A stretch of DNA of 64,000 nucleotides from Heliopora coerulea (GCA_030142905.1 JASJOG010000060.1:984001-1048000), one strand, 5' to 3'. Positions 24,899-36,354 are shown, numbered from the stretch's first letter. Numbers and translations: made by a program. Notes: a model not told the origin generated them from the letters alone.

Positions 24899-27801
24899 AT
24901 GAATGGGCAAAGAATAATCTTTTCCGGGTTCAACTTAATTTTTCAACATTTAATATTACGTTTTCTCTCTGTTTTGATCACCGTTTATATTGGTTACCAT
25001 GGCAATTTTTACCTCTCAAAATATGAATTTTGGCGCGAATTTTGCGAAGGCCGTAAACTCCAAGAGGACGAAGACTCTGTAAGTTATCACTTCTTCCTTT
25101 ATATATAATTTAGTGAAATATTTCCATGTTCTTTTACGTGAATTTTGTTTTATACATTCCAAGGAAGATTTCACACTGTAGCATGCTTAACTTTGTAATT
25201 TAATATTGTCGTTTATGCTTCTTTCTTTATCTCACCTGCGTTTAGCGATCTCATTCATTGGCTTTGAATTTCTTACTTTAATTCTTTGTAACGTTCTCTC
25301 CTAGCTTTAAACTGCAACTGAAGTTCTCGACTACTCACATGACGTTGACTTTAAAGTAATTTATTATTCTTAATCTCCCTGCATAAGCAATGACCAATGC
25401 TGGTGACTAACTATATTTTGTATAGAATTAAAATGCTTAAAGTTTGTGAAAGGTGCATACTTATAATGTCCTTTTTGCAAAGTACTTAGTTAACATTGTT
25501 ATCGTGATCTAAATCCAACAGTGAAATAAATTGATAACCTGTTTTCTTAGGGGAACAATATGTGTGAAAAAACATCAATAATACTTCTATTCTTATATTT
25601 GTTTTCTTTCAGCATTTTAAGCACCAATATGGAGGTATTGTATCAGAGGAAAACTTAAACGCTAATTCACTTCAAGTTTCATTCATTTAGAAATGAAAAA
25701 AAAAACATAAATAATTAAAACTGCACCATTTACTCGTATGCACGATGTCAAAGTTAGAGTTTGTCAAAGTAAACACAAATTTTATTAACTAATATTAGCA
25801 GACTCTGACCTCCAACAAGAATAAAACAAACTCTTGGTAGCATCATTCCTCAAATCAAATAGGCATCAAATAGGCTAGAAGGAAAATGAGTTTGAACCTA
25901 TGTTGAATTTTAAAAGAGGACATACCATTTGGATGGAAAAAGTCATCTGACCTTTACTGTTTAACTTGTCCAGTTGTTGTAATACATAGCTGTACAATGT
26001 CTGTATGCAGGAAAAGTTAAGTCTATCGACAACAATTAATTGTTGGTGTCTTAATATCTTTTCAGAATGATGAACAATATATTGAAGAAAGTAAGGTTTT
26101 TAGAAATCTTTCATTTAAAACTGACAATTTTTCTTTTTGACATTAGTGATATGATTACTGCTGTCGACAATGACCAAATGAGCATCAAAAGCTGTACACA
26201 CCAGTATCTTTTTGCACTCAGTCCAATTATTATAATAAATAACTGATACAAAATGAACCTTTTTCTTTTTGCAGATGCTAGTCAAGCTCATTCAGGTGAG
26301 ACAGGTGACAATTACGATAAACATAACGAAAACTTGTATTAAATAAATTAATATTGTCTACTTTCCTTCTTGTGTTTCTTTCCTTAAAGATGCAAGCTAT
26401 GACAGTGATGGTAAGTGGACATACTTTTCTCACAAAAACATTAGGTTAAGATAACTAACAGAGTTTGTAATTTCTAGTTTGTTTACATTTCTTGTTAATT
26501 AAATTGAAACTGCATATTTAAAAGATCTGCTTTTCCACCTTTGTTTCTTTTCTTAAAGATGCAAGCAATGAAAACCATGGTTAGTGTGCTGTATATAACA
26601 ATACTTTTTTGCACTAGTCCAATTATTATAATAAATAACTGATACAAAATAAACTTTTCTTCTTCCAGATGATAGTCAAGCTCATTCAGGTGAGACAAGT
26701 GACAATTATGATAAAAATAATGAAATCTTGTAGTATATAAATTAATATGGTCTGCTTTCCTTCTTGCATTCTTTTTTCATTAAAGATCCAAGCTATGAAA
26801 GTGATGGTAAGTGGTCATAATTTTCTAAGTAAACATTTGGTTCAAATAAATAATAGAAGTTGTCATTTCTAATTTGATTACATTTCTTATTAATTGAATT
26901 GAAACTTCTGTGTATATTCAAAACATCTGCTTTTCCAACTTTATTTTTTTCTTTTCTAAAAGATGCAAGAATTTACAACCATGGTAAGTTGTGCTTGATT
27001 TGTATCAGTATAGCAGAATGTGATTAATATGGTTATGATAACTTCACAATTAACCTGGTTAATTGTGAAGTTATCATATATATTAATACAATCTGCTAGC
27101 GTGTCTTACTGCTACTTCTTTTCTTTATGTTGCAGGTGATAACAACCGTGGTAAGGTCCAAAACATTAGGTTACCACTAATAAAGGAGTTCCTAATCTTT
27201 ATTTAGATTACATTTTGCCTTAATTAAAGTTAGAAATAGCACCACATATAAGTAACATTTGTTTTTTTCCTTTTCTTTCTTAAAGACGCCAGATACAACA
27301 ATGATGGTATGTACTGGTAGTGCTTTTCACTAACAATTCTATTGGTTAAAACTAAAAAAGGGTATTGCTAAGCTCTTATTTATATGTATTTTGCCCTATT
27401 TAACTGTTAATAACTACATTCCTTTATTTCTTTATTAAAATACAGATGGTGGACACCATGGTAAGTTGTGTAAATTTTGCATTAGGTACATTTAATTTTA
27501 CAGAATTTATATAATATTTATTATAAGTATCACTAAGATTGATTTTTTATGTTTGTTTTATTTCATAAATATTCAGGAGAACAATTTCATGGTAAGTTAA
27601 GTGTTGTTGTTAAATACTTTATGTTATTCATTACAATATATTCATTTTCCCATTCTCTAATTTGTTTACATTTCATGTTATAGATCACTATGTGAGAGGT
27701 GATATTACAAAACCTTTTTGATATTTTATAATTACAAGAACATTATATGAATGACGATAATTCTCTTCTTTCTAGTGAGACTGCCACGGAGGCAGCAATG
27801 A
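24899..27801 (+). CDS. Micro-exon gene with membrane-anchor first exon
   Basis: Predicted spliced host gene. Exon 1 (24899-25078, 60 codons, then GTAAGT) begins MNGQRIIFSG and has a hydrophobic segment LIFQHLILRFLSVLITVYI, a signal anchor, then an acidic end. Alternative second exons are 25613-25634 (22 nt, phase 0 to 1) and 26067-26091 (25 nt, same phases). Then come eleven symmetric phase 1-1 micro-exons: 26275-26295, 26390-26410, 26559-26579, 26669-26689, 26786-26806, 26963-26983, 27136-27150, 27286-27306, 27446-27460, 27577-27591 and 27684-27698, seven of 21 nt and four of 15 nt, each with AG before and GT after. A final exon starts at 27776 and stops at 27801 (VRLPRRQQ). Each encodes a 5- or 7-residue peptide usually starting with Asp: DASQAHS, DASYDSD, DASNENH, DDSQAHS, DPSYESD, DARIYNH, GDNNR and so on. 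All join without a stop. The design resembles schistosome micro-exon genes, but no homology is claimed. Splicing is predicted by eye. Confidence 0.75.
26213..26995 (+). repeat. Tandem duplication of a three-micro-exon block
   Basis: 26213-26600 and 26605-26995 are copies of one segment of about 395 bp, each with three micro-exons (exon spacing 394, 396 and 404 bp between copies). Intron sequence is conserved too, e.g. CCAATTATTATAATAAATAA occurs upstream of both first exons. This shows how the array expanded. Confidence 0.85.
27036..27081. repeat. Perfect inverted repeat in an intron
   Basis: ATGATAACTTCACAATTAAC, three loop bases, then its exact reverse complement. A hairpin of about 21 bp. 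The core GATAACTTCACAATTAACC also occurs at 29604-29622 inside the polymerase gene, suggesting a small mobile foldback unit. Confidence 0.8.
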
Positions 27802-28099
27802 AGATGTAAGTTAAATTGAGCAAAGTGTGTAAATAATGTTGAGTAGCTTACAAAGCTTATCATTCATAGGGTGTTCATAAATCAACAGGAGACATAATAA
27901 TATATTTAGTTTTTACAACAGTTACAAATATGATTTCTGCATGAAATTTATTTGCACATTATCATAATATATTATAATGTTCAGCTTAAACAAAAATACA
28001 ACAAAGTAAAATGTTTAATAATACCAATAACACAATTGTTATAATCTACTCTGTCTATGATTAAATCACATCCTGATTGGGTGAGCATTGATTCGTTTC

Positions 28100-28530
28100 T
28101 TTTGTTGTTCTTTTTTATAGTTATACAAAGATGCTAAAGATGTGGCCATGGTGGCCACATTGCAAAATATTGCCAACTGAGAATTTTTTATTTTAAAGTC
28201 AAAAAACAAATTATAAATGGAAAAATAATATATTTGGTAAAGAAACCCACATATCTAATTTCATAAAGATAAAATGTTCATGACATTGTTACCAAAGTGT
28301 TTCTGCTTCCATGGATTTTTCAGAAGAGGGCATCTGAATTCAACCTTTAAAACTACTCAAGGTTCATTAAATTACATGAAGGTTTTTCTAAAGTGAGTCT
28401 ACTTTAATTTACAGGAATCAACTGTTGGAGGTGTGGCCAGATGGGCCACACTGCACGCAACTCCCACCGAGGGGGTGGTAGTGGCAGAAGCTGGGGTCCC
28501 CAAAGGAATGGAGGGGGCCCCTAATACATT
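28100..28530 (+). pseudogene. Two zinc-knuckle exons
   Basis: Two CCHC-type blocks follow acceptor-like sites. The first (about 28127-28180) reads a stop, then RCGHGGHIAKYC. The second (acceptor TTTACAG before 28415) reads NCWRCGQMGHTARNS, then a Gly/Arg-rich tail and stop at 28523. Zinc knuckles bind single-stranded nucleic acid. The first has a stop in the Cys-x-x-Cys, the second has Ser in place of the last Cys. They may be the 3' exons of the micro-exon gene, an alternative 3' end, or an unrelated remnant of a retroelement gag. Confidence 0.4.
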
Positions 28531-28547
28531 TTTAAAAAGTGCACCAT

Positions 28548-28576
28548 ATACACCAAGTAATACTTGGTGTATACAG
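28548..28576. repeat. Short palindrome
   Basis: TATACACCAAG-TAATA-CTTGGTGTATA, an 11-bp inverted repeat with a 5-nt loop. No role assigned. Confidence 0.7.
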
Positions 28577-28985
28577 TACAATGTTTGTTATTTTATGTTG
28601 TTTTAGTTATATATTACGTTAGAGGGCTGGAATGAAGATAGGCGGTTAACCAGAAAGATGATTAAGAGTTTTTTTACTCAAACATTTTGTTATATAACAC
28701 TTTGTAGGTGTACTTTTGGAAGTTCTCAAACTGTTTTACAATTCCTTGTCTTGATACTGAATATCAAAAATGCGGCAGATACTAAAAAATGTTAAACCAT
28801 ACCTGTCAACTGTTTCCGAAAACTTTTGAAAACTTCATTCCAGCCCAACAGTTTTGATTCTTATTTTTCAATAAAACTTCTTATTTGGTTTAACAGTCTA
28901 TATTTATTGAGTTATTTTTGAAAGTGCCATCGAACTTAATCAAAGCGAATAATTTCACATACTAGGAGCTTTTCCTTGTCTCTTA
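28577..28985. other. Intergenic, no gene seen
   Basis: AT-rich, without coding signal. A possible polyadenylation signal AATAAA lies at 28870. Confidence 0.4.
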
Positions 28986-29240
28986 AAACGAATTTGCCAT
29001 CTTGCACAGTTGACTATTCTTTGTATCATTTACTACATAGTGTAGGAATTTCCAATTTCCAGTTTGGGTTGTTAGTATTTGTGGACAAATGTTCTGTTTT
29101 TCTTCTATTGCATACCCTCTTCCAGTTATAGTGAGGGGGATTTGCCTTTTTGGCAATTTTGAAAAATTATCAATGTTACTTGCACTCTCGAGAGATATTG
29201 GAAGGGTGGGCGAGGGGTTGTTGCATGCACGTATTTCTAG
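28985..29240 (+). repeat. Dispersed repeat, copy 1
   Basis: A 200-250 bp block containing GCATACCCTCTTCCAG, TTTTGAAAAATTATCAAT and a GTTGCATGCA..TATTTCTAG end. It recurs at 53985-54190 (+) and 55480-55695 (-). The block may be decayed coding sequence upstream of the polymerase or an independent repeat. Confidence 0.6.
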
Positions 29241-29329
29241 TTGATAAATATGAACTATATATTGAGCAAGTAAATTAGATGTATTTATTGAATAATGATT
29301 ATAATATGAGGAAGATTTTAAATGGAAGA

Positions 29330-30287
29330 ACCAATCTATAACAGCATTGGCTAGTTCACTGTTTAAGATTCAAAATGATTATCTTCCAGACTCTTCATAC
29401 AGTTCTAGAGTATTGGAAATATTAGACAAATTTGAACCGAGAGCTTTATATTTTTGTGATGCCAATTACTTTGACAAAGATGAAGATGACAAGCTGTATA
29501 AGCATTTCGATATTTGTAAGAGTTATTTACAAATATTGATTAAAAATGAACAACCTATACCAATATATTCTATTTCAGAATCATCCTCAGGGTATTATGA
29601 AACGATAACTTCACAATTAACCGTGAAGTACTATATATACCAATATATAGTATCAATAATATTCGCAATCTAGAAAAAACAGGAGAATTCTACATAGATG
29701 AGGTAATTTTGGAGAAATACAATTGTGGTCGTACAACAGAAGCCAGTTTTTATTCTTCAAATTTAGTGAAATATTTGGTTCAAGTGTTAAAAATGGACAG
29801 ATCAAATATAAAATACAAGATTACTACCAATAAAGCATTAAAACTGGATACATTCAAAACTTTCATAGAATATATATTTTATAATTTTGAAGAAAAACAA
29901 CCTGAACTGTTAGCAAGCTGTTTTATGGGACATTTAGGAACTAAATATAATAAAACTAACAATGGTTTTACCTCCCAAGACTGAGACAACTATAATTTAT
30001 TATGGATAACTATAATGATTTATATTTGATTAAGGAACAAAAAAATTGATAGATTGTTTTACGAAAAATGTAGTGTTAATAAATTTGTTGTTTCCAAAGC
30101 AATCTTATTCCTCTAAATCTAATAGAAACATGTTATGGACCGGAAAGTTGTCTTATCAGTTAACACTGATGGCATATTTATTCAAAATGCAACAAGAAGG
30201 ATGTTAAATTTAGTATCAAACAAATAGGAAAAGTAATAAAATATTTCGAGAAAGATTTTTGAGATAACATCGAGAAGGTTATATATA
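29330..30287 (+). pseudogene. Family B DNA polymerase, part 1 of split gene
   Basis: N-terminal-to-middle part of a family B DNA polymerase unlike the Polinton one at 3-7 kb. 29347-29570 reads YSSRVLEILDKFEPRALYFC, then FDICKSYLQILIKNEQPIPIY, where Asp and Tyr fit polymerase motif A. A small insertion near 29570-29655 flanked by ACCAATATAT breaks the frame. 29709-29984 then reads EKYNCGRTTEASFYS, KITTNKALKLDTF and LLASCFMGHLGTKYNKTNNG, the latter in motif B position. Near 30150 VNTDGIFIQ resembles motif C. The frame continues to the Tigger insertion at 30288 in the middle of KVIYT. It is interrupted by stops and two insertions. Confidence 0.65.
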
Positions 30288-30879
30288 CAGGTACTCCTCA
30301 CTTAACAACATAATCGGTTAACAACAACTCGGAGTTACGACAAGCCTTACGACATTCATTATTTTTCACTTACCAACGATCTCTCCCATCCCAGTAGCAG
30401 GTTTCCCTCCTTGCTTACACTTTAACTTAACCACCAGTAGCCTTAGTTTATTACTTTAATTCTAAAATTTGGACTATAAGAAAGCTCAAAGAGAATCAAA
30501 CTCTGTAGCATAAAAACAAACACTTTGAGAGCAAATAGAATAAAATAAATAGACAATTTGGCTTCACCACAGATTTGAACCCTTGTGGTACCAATCGCTA
30601 TGGGCCACATGAACCACTAGACTAGGCTTGCAGGCTCAGTTGAAACTTGCCAAAATTACAAATTTAAAAAAACATATCCAGTGAGGGTCCTCAAGGTACA
30701 ATTGGGGAAGCCAAAGATATTAGGAAGGCAAAGACCATTTACAAAAGGGCAAATAGCTACAGCTTGTCTCATCAGTCAGTCATTGGCGTCACTACAGCAT
30801 TTTACTCGTCTTGCCACCACATGTACCCTAGAGCATTTCATTGCTATAGCCCCTGAAGAAGTCTGGAAAAAGAAAGAGT

Positions 30880-32523
30880 ATGGCATCTCCTGCTGGACCC
30901 TCTACCAAGAAACAAAGGAAGGCTATTGATATCGAAACCAAGATGAAAATAATTAAGGATTATGAAGACTGTAAGAAAGTTCAAGCGAAAAGGTTTGGTG
31001 CATGAGATGGAAAAATTGCTGTCCATATGGTTTGATGACCAAATCATGAAATGAATGCCAATGAGCCTTTCCTTAATTCAAAGTAAGGTGCTTAGCCTCT
31101 TCAACACCTTAAGACATGTGAGGGTCCGAAATGTACCAAAACGTTTTCGGCAAACCATGGTTGGTTTCAGCAATTTTGCCATAGGTTTAATCTACATAAT
31201 CGTGGTGTTTATGGTGAGGCAGCAGAATGATTCATTGACCATTTGGATAAGATTATTGAGGAAGGAGGCTATCTACCGGAACAAATATTTAACGTCAACA
31301 ACACTGGCCTCTTGGAAAAAAATGCCAGAAAGGACATACCTTCACAAAGAGGCTACAAGTATGCCTGCTTTCAAGGCCTTTAAGGATCGCATCACATTGC
31401 TGTTAGGCGGAAATGTTGCAGGGCATAAGTTAAAACCATTCTTCATTTATCGCTCCGAAAACCCTTGTACTTTAAAGTATGTTAATAAAAATACTTTACC
31501 AGTCTATTATCAGGCTAATAATAAAGTATGGATGACTTGCACTTTGTTTGACGACTGGTTTATCAACTGCTTCATACCTGCAGTCAGGCAATATTGCCTT
31601 GAAAAGGGCATTCCCTTCAAGATAATGCTTCTCCTAGATAATGGCCCAGGTCACCCCCAGCATCTTGATGATCTACACCCCAATGTAAAAGTTGTGTATC
31701 ACCCTAAAAACACAACTTCTATCCTTCAGCCAATGGACCAGGGGGCCATACCTACTTTTAAGGTGCATTATTTGCGCACTACTTTTGCAAAGGCAGTAGC
31801 AGCAATGGAGGACGGCAAAACAACTCTTTGTGAATTTTGGAAGGAATACAATATTTTACATTGTATCAAGAATATTGAAACAGCCTGTCATGAAGTGACA
31901 GAGAAGTGCATGCAAGGCATATGGAAAAAAAATGCCAAAAAATTTGTGAACACTTTTGAAGGATTTAACAAAGATCATTCCAAAGTGACAAATAAGAAAA
32001 TAGTTGATCTTGTGTGAGTGTTGAATTTAGAAATGGAAGCGAATGATGTGCAAGAATTAGTGGAATTTGTTGAAGGGGAGTTAACGAACGAAGATTTACT
32101 TGAGTTAGAGCAGCAACAACACCCAGAAGAGGATGAAGAACAAAAGAAATTCACAGTCAAGGGCTTAGGGGATGTATTCTCAAAAATAAATGAGGTGATG
32201 CTTGAACTAGAGGCCATGGACCCCAATGTTGAACGCTTAACAAAAGTTGAACGGCACATCAATGAAGGACTAAGATGTTATCATGAAATTTATGAGGAGA
32301 AAAAGAAACAAACAAAGAAAAATTGATACTGGGATTTCTAAGAAAAACTCCAACACCGACTCCCACTGAGACTACATCTACAGCTAGTACCCTTTCTCCG
32401 GCAACCTCTCCCTCACCCGGGCCCTCTGCTATACACAAGTCTTTCGATGACAACCCTGATGATCCTCGAACTCTTTTTGACTCTGGCCCAGAAGATGAAA
32501 TATTTGAAGGATTTCAAGAGTAA
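30880..32523 (+). pseudogene. Tigger transposase
   Basis: DDE-superfamily pogo/Tigger transposase. The N-terminal DNA-binding part is readable near 30880-31000 (SPAGPSTKKQRKAIDIETKM), then KLLSIWFDDQI and SLIQSKVLSLFNTL. The core frame 31300-32017 has RTYLHKEATSMPAFKAFKDR, MLLLDNGPGHP (second catalytic Asp) and ILQPMDQGAI (third Asp). The first catalytic Asp region reads FNVNNTGL, with Asn in its place. The acidic tail (32018-32523) ends in a Pro/Thr/Ser-rich stretch after a frameshift. Stops and frameshifts in the N-terminal third make it inactive. Related to the TIGD1-type proteins of animals. Confidence 0.85.
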
Positions 32524-33033
32524 ATTGTGTCTGTTCTTTATGCTTGGCTTCATTTACATTGTACCTCATACAGTTAGCACATTGTGTGTGTGTACACATA
32601 ATAGAGAGAGATTTTGGATTTATTATTGCTTATGGCCTGTACAGTATTTTTGTATGTTCTGTGTCTTATGCAAATAAAACAAAGATATCAAGTTTGTTTC
32701 CTTTACCACTGAATTCTGAATGTTAGATAAAAAAAAAATACAGTAACATGTTTATGTTTATTACTTTATACAATAATAAAAATAGATAGAAAAGCAGCTA
32801 TGATAAAACAGAAAGAATGTGGCTGTAATACAAAGAAAAGGTATAGTGATATGTGTGGTTTATGATGTAGGGTATCCTAGGCTATACAGTACGTATCTTT
32901 CAGCCAGTCTAGCCTAGCTTTGAAACACTTGAAATTGGCACTTTACCATTAAAGTACTGTATATGATACAATCCAAAAGGTAAAATGTAATAAAAACAGA
33001 AGTGTAAAATAGCCAGTACAGTACTACACAGAA

Positions 33034-33252
33034 AGCAAATTCCGAAAACAAAGGCCATCTTTCAACTTAAGATTTAAGTTAGCAAAATATGAAAACTGTG
33101 AAATGGTAATATTTCGATTTTATTACAAAATTATCTTCAGACCAAGGAGACTGAAGATGAATATGCAATAAAATCGAAATATCACCATTTCACAGTTTTC
33201 ATATTTTGCTAACTTAAATCTTAAGTTGAAAGATGGCCTTCGTTTTCGGAAT
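33034..33252. repeat. Long palindrome (foldback)
   Basis: The segment from GCAAATTCCGAAAAC at 33034 to its complement ending near 33252 folds into a stem of about 85-90 bp with a short asymmetric loop around 33130-33155. The right arm includes CTGAAGATGAATATG..CGAAATATC, similar in layout to the PLE tail motif. Possibly a foldback MITE inserted in the Tigger 3' end. Confidence 0.75.
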
Positions 33253-33465
33253 TTGCTTTCTCTTATATTTTTTTAAGTTGTTGGATGGTCAAGGTTTTTA
33301 GTACTAAATAGTTTGTATGCAAATATACAAAAATATTTTATATTATTCAACCACGCAAAATATATGCAGAGATGTCGGCCAAGAGGAGCATTCACTTAGT
33401 GACGAATTTGCTTACTGACAGGGTCATAGGAACTGAACTATGTCATCAAACAAGGAGTATATGTA

Positions 33466-34590
33466 TACTGGTGCTATATACTGGTATATATAGGAGGAAC
33501 TTTGTAACCTGATTCTGAAAGAAAACCCAATCATGTTCTCATTCACAAATAAGGCTGTGCAAAATGTCAGATAGACTTACAAGAAAGATAAATAATGATG
33601 ATAATATTGAGTGTTGTTCCAATAATGTTAATATGATCTGTTACACATTTGACAGCTATTTTAGTGAATGGAATGACAGTAATAGAAATATTAAAGATAA
33701 AACTATATTTGTCAACAAATTTAGTATGGTTCCTAACAAGTTTACGACTTTATTATATAAATTATGGTCACAATATGATACCAAAATATACATGTTCCAT
33801 GACCCCAATCAATGTAGCCTAGTAGAAGGAGGGAGTCAAATTAGCTGTAACTATTTGGGAAGTCTAGAATGTTTACAAATGAGCCCCAGTTTGGTAGAAT
33901 TAGAATATATCAAGGATTCAGGCAGATATGATAATACTTACTTGGCCCTCGATTTCTTTCTTAAAAATGGTTATATCTGCAAGAGGACAGTTTTGATACT
34001 AAAAAGGTATCTTCAAGCCAATTACAGAATCCTACAAAAACATATAAGCATATAATAGGTAGCATAGTAGGTAGCTCTAAATAAGACTAGAAAAGCTGTT
34101 AACAGAGGAGGTTGTATTTTAATACAAAGGTGAAAAGGAATCATATTCTGTCTGTGAATGGATGCTGGTGAAGGCCACCACTAATATCAAGGAAAAGAAT
34201 ATGTATAACGTGATGGAGTTTCTTATCGACAAAATAAATAATTATGGTGAAGATTGTGTGTTCCAAGTGGACGAGTAGTTTAATGAGGAAGACTTTTCAA
34301 AATCTTTCATACCATCATTTTGTTTAACCGTATATCAGTACCAAGGAGACAAGAAACAATTGTACACCACTTTGACTCACACAACTACTGTAAGTTTAGC
34401 CATATCCATTTAGATGAAAAGTTGTTTAATAAATGTTATATAAACTGGAAGATATTGGAGCTAGAATTAGTAAATGCTAAACAAAATTCGCTTTTTAAGA
34501 ATGGTAAAATTTACAAGATTACTTCTAATAACAAAATGATTTATGTACATGTAATTCTTCACCCAATTGTATAGAAAAGCTATTATCAAG
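33466..34590 (+). pseudogene. SF1 helicase with GIY-YIG-like tail, part 2 of split gene
   Basis: Continues the gene cut by the Tigger element. 33530-34055 reads VLIHK / SFTNKAVQNV in shifted frames, then KTIFVNKFSMVPNKFTTLLY (Walker B position; acidic pair replaced by Asn-Lys), then MFHDPNQCSLVEGGSQ, the SF1 motif III layout. Later FCLTVYQYQGDK (34320-34360) matches the C-terminal helicase motif, followed by HLDEKLFNKCYINWK. The end (34480-34545) reads FKNGKIYKITSNNKMIYV, the start of a GIY-YIG-type nuclease, then stops. The same gene order, polymerase then helicase then nuclease start, in one reading direction implies a fused protein. Confidence 0.6.
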
Positions 34591-35262
34591 CAATATCTTA
34601 ACTGCATATTTGTATTTATCCTCCTTACTAATTTTCAATGGCATTTTTGTTTCATATGGTTCTCTAATTAGTGTTATTTCCTTGTTTCCAACTAATATTG
34701 CTTTAATCTTTATTGAAACCTTTTAGTTTGGCATATTTTTGATCCTTATACCAAATAGCTCATTGAAACTCTTATTCATACTTTTACCATATAATCGTTT
34801 ATGCAATGTTTGTTCCTCACCGCAGAATTTTTGGATTGATATTGTTTTTAATGGTAACTGTTTGGTTTTCTCACCTATCTTATTCTCCTCCTCATCAAGT
34901 TTTCTAATATCTTCTTCAATATCTAATTCCCACTACTGTTTTTCTTTCTTTGGGATATTATTGTTATCTTATCAAGCATTTCATCAAAAACTTGTTCATT
35001 AATGTATTTCAAAGAGTTGATCTCCTTTTCACATTCATTATTCTTGTCAGCCTTACGTAATTCAGATTTTAATTCACTTTTTCACGTATTACCCCATCCT
35101 GGTGTGAACTTACCATTTGGCAAGCTATCAAATAACATACGTTTTACTTCATCGAATTATTTATTTTTAGGCCCAGCCACCCGAGTCCTTTTAACAGTTT
35201 TAGTATTTGTCTTCTGTTTTGGAAAGTCAACAAATGTATTAAATTTATTGTTAATTTCACTC
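34558..35262 (-). pseudogene. Charged coiled-coil protein of the virus-like element
   Basis: Minus-strand gene converging on the helicase gene. It starts MSEINNKFNTFVDF at 35262 and reads about 235 codons with two in-frame stops (about 35160 and 35083), a frameshift near 34935 and a further stop near 34723. Charged segments such as EEDIRKLDEEENKIGEK suggest a coiled coil. The end overlaps the helicase end by about 30 bp. No family recognised; position between replication genes suggests an element protein. Confidence 0.5.
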
Positions 35263-35375
35263 ATCTATATTTAGTTGTCTTGTATTGTAATATGGGACAT
35301 TTCTTTACGTGATTTATAAACACACCTTCCATTTCATAATGTATAAAGACATGATATATACTGTAATTTATTAAA

Positions 35376-36121
35376 ATGAGTCAGATCAAAGTTAAAAATT
35401 TTGTTTATAAAGTTCACCCTGTTTATAATATGTACGCTGCATCAAAAGATGGCAAGATTATCCATATAGTAAAAAAGAATCCAATGGATGGTAATCTATC
35501 TAATACCAGTTATGGGATGATAATGGTAAGAAAAAGGGGTGGTTCTAAATATAAAGGATATTATGCACACAGGTTACAATGATATGATAACAGACAAAGT
35601 TATTGACCATATTAGTGACAATAAAAAAGATAACCGTCTGTCTAATCTCAAACTAATTACAACACAGGAAAATAATAAGAAATCAGAAAAAAATCGTGAT
35701 TACACATTTGTCCAGAATAATCATAAAAATAGAAAATATGTTAGAACAATTAATCTTAACACTACTCAGTTTTTATACTTTAACAGTTTATATAGTGTAA
35801 AACAACATTTACGCATTAATTTTGGTATGGTTAAAATGATATGTCGAGGCTTGAATAGTTGTAAATCAACATATTCAAAAAACTATAATAAATACACCTT
35901 TCCATATATTACAGAACAACAATTGCCAAAAGATTATAAATCTGACAATAAACGTCCAAGAAAGATTAGTGAAGAAGAAAAAAATAAAAATAGAATAGAA
36001 TCAATTAAAAAATGGAAAAAAACAAAGAACAGATATGTCCAAAATGTGATAAGAAAATGAAGAACCATTATAGAAGTCTTCATAATAAAAAATATTGTAT
36101 TGGAAATCATAAGAGTGATTG
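35376..36121 (+). pseudogene. HNH homing-type endonuclease
   Basis: Starts MSQIKVKNFVYKVHPVYNMY, with an N-terminal NUMOD4-like region. After a frameshift near 35575 it reads VIDHISDNKKDNRLSNLKL, the HNH core, with His-Ile-Asn-type spacing and an Asn-rich helix as in bacteriophage and organellar HNH enzymes. KSEKNRDYTF and a DNA-contact region follow, and a C-terminal zinc finger (ICPKCDKKMKNHYRSLHNKKYC spans about 22 residues; key Cys-x-x-Cys and His-x-Cys pairs). HNH enzymes cut DNA. The single frameshift is the main lesion. Confidence 0.7.
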
Positions 36122-36354
36122 AATAGTTGCAAATCAATGTGTTTAAATATGTTCACAATGAATAATATTTAATAATATTAATTGATGCATTAAAAAAGTG
36201 GACAATATGCAATTAATCCATTTGATGACCTTCCCAAAAAGGGAATTAAAAATAGTTATAGTATTATATACAAACAGAGAATAATTATATGTTTAATTTT
36301 AATTTGATTCCTTCCATTCATTATAATTTTTACAAACACAATTTATATCAAACC

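Larger units (their letters stand above)
30288..33463 (+). mobile_element. Tigger/pogo element
   Basis: A 3.2-kb DNA transposon flanked by TA (30286-30287 and 33464-33465). Left end CAGGTACTCCTCACTTAACA; right end on the opposite strand CATATACTCCTTGTTTGATG. It lies within the polymerase-helicase gene and carries a transposase pseudogene and a 3' palindrome. About 900 bp between the transposase and right end is non-coding. Confidence 0.8.

Noticed and set aside
24854..25108. Single-exon 84-codon gene
   Set aside because: The frame contains a strong donor at 25079 and makes better sense as the first exon of the micro-exon gene.
26067..26091. Exon 26067-26091 used together with exon 25613-25634
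   Set aside because: Joining both in series gives a stop at once; they work only as alternatives.
31975..32262. Minus-strand Ser-rich ORF in the Tigger element
   Set aside because: Shadow of the acidic transposase tail on the plus strand.
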